Positions 1-4,833 of a stretch of 7,721 nt of DNA are shown in pieces. The position numbers and the translations under genes are program-made. The notes beneath the pieces were generated by a model that did not search any database, was not told where the DNA came from, and saw nothing but the letters and a program-made list of their open reading frames with translations. How positions within the stretch are numbered: position 1 is the first letter of the stretch; every line of letters begins with the position of its first letter. Source of the stretch: Desulfobacterales bacterium (GTDB lineage: Bacteria > Desulfobacterota > Desulfobacteria > Desulfobacterales > Desulfobacteraceae); the NCBI GenBank assembly GCA_022361095.1, contig JAKSBO010000804.1, positions 1-7,721 on the forward strand. The letters run 5' to 3'.

Positions 1-1
1 G

Positions 2-172
2 GAAATCAGAGAGGTTTACTCTGTAGATGAAGTGCCGCTCATGGTCAGTTCTCTCCAAAGAAATCTGGATAAAGAGAATTTAGCCTCAATGTTCCAAACC
101 TGCGGCATCAACGGATTCTGGAAATTCCCACCCAAACCCAGCCAGATCCAATCCCTGGCTCCAGGCACATAG
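2..172 (+). CDS. C-terminal end of an unidentified protein (5' truncated by window edge)
   Basis: An open frame runs from the window edge through 56 codons to a TAG at 170-172. The visible residues begin EIREVYSVDEVP and end SQIQSLAPGT. The segment is mixed hydrophilic/hydrophobic, with no membrane helix and no motif I recognise, so no function is assigned. It is followed about 50 nt later by a strong hairpin terminator, which supports this being a true gene end. It could belong to a gene unrelated to the PEP-CTERM genes, since it converges with them. The reading frame could also be fortuitous because only a short stretch is visible. Confidence 0.45.
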   Translation, partial: EIREVYSVDEVPLMVSSLQRNLDKENLASMFQTCGINGFWKFPPKPSQIQSLAPGT

Positions 173-223
173 TCAGCTTCAAACATGTTGTGATTTAGAA
201 GACTGATTTAGATTCCAAAACCA

Positions 224-255
224 AAAAGGCGGGCCTGAAAAATAGCCCGCCTTTT
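224..255. terminator. Bidirectional rho-independent terminator
   Basis: A perfect 11-bp stem (AAAAGGCGGGC at 224-234 pairing with GCCCGCCTTTT at 245-255) encloses a 10-nt loop. The GC-rich core is flanked by A-runs on the left and T-runs on the right, so it gives a U-tract on either strand. It lies between the convergent ends of the plus-strand gene at 172 and the minus-strand PEP-CTERM gene at 274, and can stop transcription from both sides. Confidence 0.9.
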
Positions 256-273
256 AGGTTTTAAAGAATAGTT

Positions 274-918
274 TTAAGCTGCTTCACATTTTTTTCTGCT
301 TATGCGGGCAATTCCCAGCATTCCCAAACCGAACAGAAAAAATGTTCCCGGTTCGGGATTTGCTATCGGATTTATCGGATCAGTCTCTTCAAGGCTTACT
401 GAACCAAGGAAAGAAAGATTTGAACCCCAGGAGACAATACCGCCGTTAATAAGGCTTACCGCCATATCTGAAAACAGCGTATCCATCCATTGGCCTGAAA
501 CACTTGAAACGCCACTTGTCTCAAAAAAGAAAAAAACGTCATCTAAATACTTCAGCGTCAAACCGTCAAACATTGCATTTAGGTAAACCGTATTTGGATC
601 ATCTAAATCAGTAACTAAAAAATTGCCGATGTATTGGTTTTTCTCCGTATATTCCGCCACGATTTCAAATTTCAGGTCGGAGTCAAACAAAAGTTCACCC
701 GGCTCAAATCCAACATTTAGGCCCGTGCCAATAGACGTTATGGAAAAGCTGTCTCCAGACCCCCAATCCCAGTTCCCGGAATCATCCCAAATCGTTGTCT
801 CAAGCGACGAACCTGAAAAAATGGTTTCAGCTGAAACATTTTTAATTCCAAGCAGCAGGCAAACGGCCATGCAGGTTATAATCAAACTATATTTTAATTG
901 TGCTTTGTTGGTCAACAT
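274..918 (-). CDS. PEP-CTERM sorting domain-containing surface protein
   Basis: This 214-aa protein has both targeting signals of an exosortase substrate. An N-terminal signal peptide (about residues 1-30) has a hydrophobic core and a likely cleavage after VSA. The C-terminal tripartite PEP-CTERM tail has the PEP motif at about 188-190, a hydrophobic stretch (FFLFGLGMLGIA) and a basic end (RISRKK). By family knowledge such proteins go through the Sec system and are processed by an exosortase, ending up outside the cell, often with exopolysaccharide. The central about 155 residues are acidic and rich in Asp, Gly, Ser and aromatics; I do not recognise a domain. I chose the ATG at 916-918 because an AAGGA site lies 8 nt upstream and the signal peptide starts there. 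A longer frame beginning at 990 would put a charged 24-residue stretch before the signal peptide and overlap the upstream gene. It is the second gene of a pair with 932-1519 and ends at the strong hairpin at 224-255. Confidence 0.9.
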   Translation of the reverse strand: MLTNKAQLKYSLIITCMAVCLLLGIKNVSAETIFSGSSLETTIWDDSGNWDWGSGDSFSITSIGTGLNVGFEPGELLFDSDLKFEIVAEYTEKNQYIGNFLVTDLDDPNTVYLNAMFDGLTLKYLDDVFFFFETSGVSSVSGQWMDTLFSDMAVSLINGGIVSWGSNLSFLGSVSLEETDPINPIANPEPGTFFLFGLGMLGIARISRKKCEAA

Positions 919-926
919 ATTGCGTG

Positions 927-931
927 TCCTT
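927..931 (-). promoter_or_regulatory. Ribosome binding site deciding the start of the downstream PEP-CTERM gene
   Basis: AAGGA on the minus strand, 8 nt before the ATG at 918. It begins immediately after the TAA stop codon (932-934) of the upstream PEP-CTERM gene. Ribosomes finishing the first gene therefore stop almost on it, which suggests translational coupling. Confidence 0.75.
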
Positions 932-1519
932 TTACGATTTAAATACCTGTAAAGAATAAATACCGCAAATTCTTCGCAAATATCCGGCAAATATCAATAA
1001 TCCCAATCCCATCAGGGTTAAGGATGAGGGAACCGGCACTGAAGTCAATGATAGATGAATTTGCGCTGATCCGGTATAGTCGGCGTCATAACCTGAAAAG
1101 GATTGGCCATCTCCGAGCGTAAGCAATATTTGCGATGAAAAATCCGTTTTAAAATATTGGCTCCAGTCTCCACCCGTAATAGAATAGCGGCCAAACAAAA
1201 GAATACTGTTATTTAAATACTGCTGATTAGTACTGCCTGCCGCCACAGCTTCAATCACATCTGAGCCGTTAAAGTGTATGGTGTTGCTTGAGCTTGATCC
1301 CAAGGTGCTTGTTAATGTAATCTTATCCGTAGAGATCAATACATCAAAGTCCGAACTGACCACAGTCGCGTCTGTAATGATAAGTGTGCCGGTGCTGCCG
1401 TTATAATTAAAGACCCCTCCTGCCGTAATTGTACCCAAGGCAGCAAACGCTGAACCGGATAACAAAACACCAACCATCAGTAAGGTAAAGATAAGAATGC
1501 GGTTTGCCGTTCTCAACAT
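932..1519 (-). CDS. PEP-CTERM family surface protein (VPxPSS-type sorting tail)
   Basis: This 195-aa protein has a clear signal peptide (residues 1-26, cleavage likely after SAFA). The body is Ser/Thr/Gly/Asp-rich and probably all-beta. The C-terminal sorting region starts near residue 161 with VPVPSS, a common variant of the PEP motif, then a hydrophobic helix and a basic LRR at 181-183. It should be an exosortase substrate exported across the inner membrane. Unusually, about 12 residues (ICGIYSLQVFKS) follow the basic cluster, where these tails normally end. The ATG at 1517-1519 is chosen because GGAG lies 6 nt upstream; an alternative TTG at 1531 would overlap that site. It is first in a two-gene unit with 274-918, 13 nt apart, behind a sigma-54 type promoter. 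The central domain is not recognised and resembles the neighbour's only loosely. Confidence 0.85.
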   Translation of the reverse strand: MLRTANRILIFTLLMVGVLLSGSAFAALGTITAGGVFNYNGSTGTLIITDATVVSSDFDVLISTDKITLTSTLGSSSSNTIHFNGSDVIEAVAAGSTNQQYLNNSILLFGRYSITGGDWSQYFKTDFSSQILLTLGDGQSFSGYDADYTGSAQIHLSLTSVPVPSSLTLMGLGLLIFAGYLRRICGIYSLQVFKS

Positions 1520-1525
1520 AATGAT

Positions 1526-1529
1526 CTCC
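1526..1529 (-). promoter_or_regulatory. Ribosome binding site of the first PEP-CTERM gene
   Basis: GGAG on the minus strand, 6 nt before the ATG at 1519. It decides against the in-frame TTG at 1531-1529, whose codon would share bases with this site. Confidence 0.7.
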
Positions 1530-1570
1530 AATTTTATAATTCAAAAAAGTTCAATTCCATCCACATTAAA

Positions 1571-1586
1571 TGCATATTATGTGCCA
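1571..1586 (-). promoter_or_regulatory. Sigma-54 (RpoN) -24/-12 promoter for the PEP-CTERM pair
   Basis: On the minus strand the sequence reads TGGCAC, 5 nt, ATGCA (1586 down to 1571). The family consensus is TGGCAC-N5-TTGCA/T, so one position of the -12 box differs, and the invariant GG and GC are at exactly the right separation. The predicted transcript would begin near 1560, giving a leader of about 40 nt before the ATG at 1519. RpoN-dependent expression of PEP-CTERM genes with the PrsK/PrsR two-component pair is known in other exosortase bacteria, so both position and gene type fit. Confidence 0.75.
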
Positions 1587-1796
1587 AACAAATTAACACT
1601 TTTAAATTTGAGATCGAACCCACATTTTAAGGGTTTTTCCGTGAAAACCAGATACTGAAAAGGCAACAACTATAGATAAAAAATGTTATAGTTTTATGCA
1701 AAAAAGGAAGAATATGTCATAATTCTAGGACAAATAATACTGAAATGAACCCCGGCCAAATCCTCCCCCTGGCCGAAGAGGCGTCGGATTCAGCGG
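1587..1796. other. AT-rich upstream region with possible activator sites
   Basis: This non-coding stretch lies between the sigma-54 promoter and the end of the next gene. I see no open frame of note. It contains the dyad AACTATA (1668-1674) / TATAGTT (1687-1693), centred about 120 nt upstream of the predicted transcript start. An 18-bp TGTC...GACA element (1715-1732) is centred about 163 nt upstream. These distances suit enhancer-type sites for a sigma-54 activator, but binding is inferred only from symmetry and position. Confidence 0.4.
1753..1775 (-). terminator. Possible weak terminator hairpin after the 1797-2339 gene
   Basis: CGGCCA (1753-1758) pairs with TGGCCG (1770-1775) across an 11-nt loop, just downstream of the minus-strand gene's stop. 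The stem is short and no run of T follows on the minus strand, so intrinsic termination would be inefficient. Some transcription from the 1797-2339 gene may run on toward the PEP-CTERM pair. Confidence 0.25.
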
Positions 1797-2339
1797 TTAC
1801 AAAAATCCGGCATCTTCCTCATCCTGTTGCCACTCATTCAGATATTCATGAATAAAGGCGGTCTTTGCATTCCCCCGGGGTGTCAGCCACACATACCCCA
1901 TACAATCCAACTGCCTTTCCAGCAGACTGAAAAAAGCCTGCTCAATACCCGATTTGTCATCGGCAAGACCCAGAGTCACGCACTCATCCACCACAGCCCG
2001 GGTAAGCTGGCCTTCGGGCAAAAATCCGTTGCAAACCATGGCATTCCAGGCTTCCGGAAAATGGACAATTTTCCAGGCGCAGATATCATCGGGACGCAGG
2101 ATACTTTTATTATTCAGATTGAACGGGGCCTGAACAAAGGACATCTTCATACGGGAGAACTGCATCAGCTCCTTGATAACGGCCTGTTTATCCTGCCCGA
2201 ATATCCACTCTTCAGGTTCCAGCAGCACAGGAGGGTATTCCTTACTTGTCAGTGCATACCTGAAAGGCCCTTGTTTTTCCCAGAAGGTTTTGAAATCCTT
2301 AACATTGGGCAAAATTTTTCTTACACATGCCGTGGTCAT
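1797..2339 (-). CDS. Hypothetical protein, 180 aa
   Basis: I do not recognise this protein. It is predicted to be soluble, with no signal peptide or membrane helix. It is Trp- and Phe-containing with a strongly acidic C-terminus (about residues 170-178, QQDEEDAG). Features that may mark a family are GPFRYALTSKEYPPVLLEPEEW near 24-45, DDICAWKIVHFPEAW near 84-98 and GYVWLTPRGNAKTAF near 148-162. The ATG at 2337-2339 is the only sensible start, because an in-frame TGA lies shortly upstream; it has only a poor ribosome site (GGA about 12 nt away). An overlapping plus-strand frame (1827-2342) is rejected because its translation is rich in His, Pro and Gln and lacks protein-like periodicity. The gene is divergent from the 2491-3102 gene, with about 150 nt between them. 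Confidence 0.65.
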   Translation of the reverse strand: MTTACVRKILPNVKDFKTFWEKQGPFRYALTSKEYPPVLLEPEEWIFGQDKQAVIKELMQFSRMKMSFVQAPFNLNNKSILRPDDICAWKIVHFPEAWNAMVCNGFLPEGQLTRAVVDECVTLGLADDKSGIEQAFFSLLERQLDCMGYVWLTPRGNAKTAFIHEYLNEWQQDEEDAGFL

Positions 2340-2437
2340 TGATGAGTATCCATATCATAATTGAAAGCTGCAATAATATTTTCTTAAGATTATCCATTTA
2401 GGTGTCTTACCTTCTCAACAATTGTAATAACGGCAAA

Positions 2438-2456
2438 TGTCCATTGAATCAAGACA
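2438..2456. promoter_or_regulatory. Candidate operator dyad in the divergent intergenic region
   Basis: TGTCCATTGAATCAAGACA has TGTC/GACA ends and resembles the minus-strand reading of the element at 1715-1732 (TGTCCTAGAATTATGACA), matching at about 14 of 19 positions with one gap. An 8-bp palindrome ACAATTGT lies nearby at 2418-2425. The site sits between the divergent genes at 2339 and 2491, where a shared regulator could act. This is a visual match only; no clear sigma-70 or sigma-54 promoter is seen beside it. Confidence 0.3.
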
Positions 2457-2490
2457 ATGATAATTTTCGGTTTTGGAATTAACTCTGAAA

Positions 2491-3102
2491 ATGCCCCCAA
2501 ACCGCCTGCTCGATTCAAAATTTCATATATCGGACATCAACACCCTTCCTTCCCCGCCACCAACCCGGTTCCATCACAACAGAAGGCTTATCAGTGATAT
2601 TGACCTGGCTGCAGACCGGGTAAAAAGAAGCCTTGGGCCCATGGCGGAACTATACCAGATCGCTGTATCCCAAACGGAAAGTCAATGGATCAGGGAATGG
2701 CCGCCAAATGGCCCTGATGGTAAAAAGGCCCGACCCTATACAACATTTATCCAAGAGGAGCAACGCCTGAAAGAGGCCGATGTCAGGATGCTCAAGGCAC
2801 ACCCCCTGGAAGAACGGAGGCTGCGGTTAAGACCCCTGGGATACCTGAAATTCGACCATACCCGGCTGGGCAGCTCAGGGCGCGTTATCAATATATTCAG
2901 GTCCACGGACCAGACCCTTTTTTCAGAAAACAGATACTTCCATTTAAACAGCCAAAATGCCTTGCGATTTTCAGCTTATGAAGGTACTCTTAACCCATCG
3001 TTTCCAGATTTGAATCCTTACATAACCCTATCAACAAATGGACGGAGAAAAATATGGGCACTAAAAAAGAGAACGAAATATTCAAAAAAGGAATCTGGAT
3101 AA
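2491..3102 (+). CDS. Hypothetical basic protein, first gene of the ATPase operon
   Basis: This 203-aa protein is not recognised. It is rich in Arg and Lys, has a Pro-rich patch near 20-25 (LPSPPPTRF), a charged helical-looking middle (about 88-115, with EERRLRLR) and a basic C-terminus. No signal peptide or membrane helix is visible, so it is probably cytoplasmic. An ATG at 2491 is chosen. A TTG at 2473 would add six residues, and neither start has a good ribosome binding site, so the start is uncertain. Its last 49 nt overlap the start of the next gene in another frame, which points to co-translation. Its position at the head of the run leading to the PEP-CTERM-type ATPase suggests a role in the same envelope process, but nothing in the sequence shows what. 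Confidence 0.6.
   Translation: MPPNRLLDSKFHISDINTLPSPPPTRFHHNRRLISDIDLAADRVKRSLGPMAELYQIAVSQTESQWIREWPPNGPDGKKARPYTTFIQEEQRLKEADVRMLKAHPLEERRLRLRPLGYLKFDHTRLGSSGRVINIFRSTDQTLFSENRYFHLNSQNALRFSAYEGTLNPSFPDLNPYITLSTNGRRKIWALKKRTKYSKKESG
3044..3047 (+). promoter_or_regulatory. Ribosome binding site inside the preceding gene
   Basis: GGAG lies 6 nt before the ATG at 3054 and within the coding sequence of 2491-3102. It fixes the start of the 3054 gene and supports the 49-nt overlap as real. Confidence 0.65.
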
Positions 3103-3626
3103 AAGAGCAGCAGGGTGTTTTAACCGTGGGCTCTCTGGATAAAAAAAATACGGACATTATGATCGTACCCGATGAATTAGGTGCCAAGCTCCAGAACTTT
3201 GAATCAGATATGATCGAGGCGCTTTATGGTGAAAGCCGGGAATCGTTCCAACCCGACATACTCGATATTGAACATCTATTAAAGCAGCTTGAAAAACGGT
3301 TCAAGGATGAACGGCTGCATTTATCTTTTGACAAGTCTGATGATAATCCTTTTATATGTGATTTTGATCCGATTTTTTCTTTATTTGAAAAATTGATACA
3401 AAGTTCCATAGCCGACAATTCAAAGCCCCTCATTTATATAAATGCGTCACTTATCCAAGATCATCTGTGCATCATTTACCGGGACTCTGAATCGGTCTCA
3501 AGCCCGTCAGATTTAGGGCCTGATTTTTTCCTGATAAAAAACCGATTGGGTGCCGAGGTAGAGTTTAACAAGGCAGATCAACAAGGCGGCTACTACGACA
3601 TAACCATTCCTTCAGCCGGGCGTTGA
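3054..3626 (+). CDS. Hypothetical protein with a degenerate histidine-kinase-like ATPase (HATPase_c) fold
   Basis: This 190-aa protein appears soluble and acidic. By eye, residues about 80-187 follow the layout of a HATPase_c domain. A helix DPIFSLFEKLIQSSI (105-119) sits where kinases have the N-box helix. The strands PLIYINASLIQDHLCIIYRDS (125-145) sit where ...ISV...V.D.G is found. FFLIKNRLGAEVEF (158-171) corresponds to the last helix and turn, and GYYDITIP (179-186) to the final strand. The key ATP-binding residues are missing: no Asn pair in the N-box, and RDSESVS in place of DxGxG. If the fold is right, it is a non-catalytic relative, perhaps a binding partner. This fold assignment is inference. 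The start has a good GGAG. It overlaps the preceding gene by 49 nt and lies 37 nt before the membrane protein gene. Confidence 0.7.
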   Translation: MGTKKENEIFKKGIWIKEQQGVLTVGSLDKKNTDIMIVPDELGAKLQNFESDMIEALYGESRESFQPDILDIEHLLKQLEKRFKDERLHLSFDKSDDNPFICDFDPIFSLFEKLIQSSIADNSKPLIYINASLIQDHLCIIYRDSESVSSPSDLGPDFFLIKNRLGAEVEFNKADQQGGYYDITIPSAGR

Positions 3627-3663
3627 CCCTGTTTGATGCAGCAAGGCAGTTAATCTTGACATT

Positions 3664-4833
3664 ATGAAACATTTCCCATTTAAAGTTGTTATATTCTGCC
3701 TGGTCATCACCCCGGTTTTGTATATGGCAACCCTTGCCGGATGCCGGGACTATCTGGAAAAAAAATATCGTTTAAAAATAGAAAATGAGTTCATTGGAAA
3801 TTCCAATGAACTTCTAAACGGGTCAGTACACATTGAAGACCGGATAGCAAAAAACATCCAGGCCATTTTAAACAGGGATACCCTGATCCGAATGGCTAAG
3901 CTTGACATAGAGGTGCAGGTGACAGAGGTCCGGGGAAAAATTATCTATCCTACGTTTGTGGGAACGGATGAATTCCAGGAGGATTCACTGGGCTATTACG
4001 ATGCCCAGTCTGTTGCAGATAAAAACTTTGCGATTCTTAATTCAGGACTTAAGGTTCATACTGTTCTGCATCTGGATCATGGATCATTTCTTGCAAACCT
4101 CATCTTTGCCGTTTACTCCGGTATGTCAATTTTAATCTTTTTTGTGTTTTATAGACAGGGTACAAAAAAGGCTAAACAGGAAAGAGATACTAAAAATGCT
4201 TTGATCCAGGATTTAAAACAAAATTTAAAAAAAAATGAAATGCGCCATGAAAAGCTGGAGGAAGACCTGAAGCGGGAACGGGCAGAACTATTCAAAAACA
4301 TAAAGCAATTAGATCACAAATACCAATCGGAGCAAAAAAAGGCAAAAATAAATGAAGATGAAATGTTCAAAGAGATCGTCGCCCTTGAAGACCAGCTTAA
4401 CACATATATTGAATTAAAAGAGCGGCGGGACGTTGAAATAGACCAACTCAAATCAAACCTTGAAAAATATGAACGAAAGAAAAACGCGGGAAAAGCCAGA
4501 CGGGGGGAGTTTGATTTTACATCCAAACGCTTCAAAACCCTGTATAAAAACATTGAAATGAGCCGAAAAGCCATAGACGGTTTTATAACCCTTAACGAAG
4601 AGCAGCAGATTAAGGCCGAAGAGACAATTCACCAGCTGGACCGGGCTCCGGGATCAGTCATTGTGAAGCGAAAGGTGTTTTCCGGCAAAAAACATAAGTC
4701 CACCTGTTTCGAAATATTGTTTGCATATAACGGCAGGCTTTATTTTATGAATCATCCCAGCAGAACAGAGGTGGTGCTGATCGGAACAAAACAGACCCAA
4801 AACAGGGATATGGAATATCTCCATAATTTATAA
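3664..4833 (+). CDS. Membrane-anchored coiled-coil protein with extracytoplasmic domain and possible RelE/ParE-like C-terminus
   Basis: This 389-aa protein is not a family I can name. An N-terminal hydrophobic segment (about 7-25) ends in TLAGC at 23-27, which matches a lipoprotein signal box; it may instead be an uncleaved anchor. Residues about 28-142 form an extracytoplasmic domain of sensor-like size. A second membrane helix lies at about 143-163. A long charged coiled coil (about 168-275, Lys/Glu heptads) follows, then a compact C-terminal domain (about 284-389). This end part, with two helices then strands FEILFAYNGRLYFM (349-362) and TEVVLIGTKQTQNRDMEYL (368-386), reminds me of the RelE/ParE fold; that is a guess. 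Its stop codon abuts the ATG of the ATPase gene with no gap, so the two products are likely made together and may interact. The ribosome site is weak. Signal relay across the inner membrane to the ATPase is a plausible role. Confidence 0.8.
   Translation: MKHFPFKVVIFCLVITPVLYMATLAGCRDYLEKKYRLKIENEFIGNSNELLNGSVHIEDRIAKNIQAILNRDTLIRMAKLDIEVQVTEVRGKIIYPTFVGTDEFQEDSLGYYDAQSVADKNFAILNSGLKVHTVLHLDHGSFLANLIFAVYSGMSILIFFVFYRQGTKKAKQERDTKNALIQDLKQNLKKNEMRHEKLEEDLKRERAELFKNIKQLDHKYQSEQKKAKINEDEMFKEIVALEDQLNTYIELKERRDVEIDQLKSNLEKYERKKNAGKARRGEFDFTSKRFKTLYKNIEMSRKAIDGFITLNEEQQIKAEETIHQLDRAPGSVIVKRKVFSGKKHKSTCFEILFAYNGRLYFMNHPSRTEVVLIGTKQTQNRDMEYLHNL

Noticed and set aside
538..608. Direct repeat of TCATCTAAAT about 60 nt apart
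   Set aside because: Both copies encode short Asp-rich turns (LDD) in the PEP-CTERM protein; too short and isolated to be more than codon coincidence.
720..735. Second TGGCAC hexamer on the minus strand, inside the 274-918 gene
   Set aside because: No -12 element follows at the required distance, and it is within a coding sequence.
919..990. Longer N-terminus for the downstream PEP-CTERM protein
   Set aside because: It would place 24 charged residues before the signal peptide and overlap the upstream gene, while an excellent ribosome site precedes the ATG at 918.
1827..2342. Long plus-strand open frame opposite the 180-aa gene
   Set aside because: Its translation is low-complexity-like (His/Gln/Pro-rich) and has no ribosome site; the minus-strand frame reads like a normal soluble protein, so this is taken as its shadow.
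2474..2489. Sigma-54-like sequence (TGGAAT-N5-CTGAA) before the 2491 gene
   Set aside because: It lacks the invariant GC of the -12 box, and a start from it would fall beyond the ATG.
2990..3187. Minus-strand open frame across the overlap of the first two operon genes
   Set aside because: It has no ribosome site and lies opposite two better-supported plus-strand genes.
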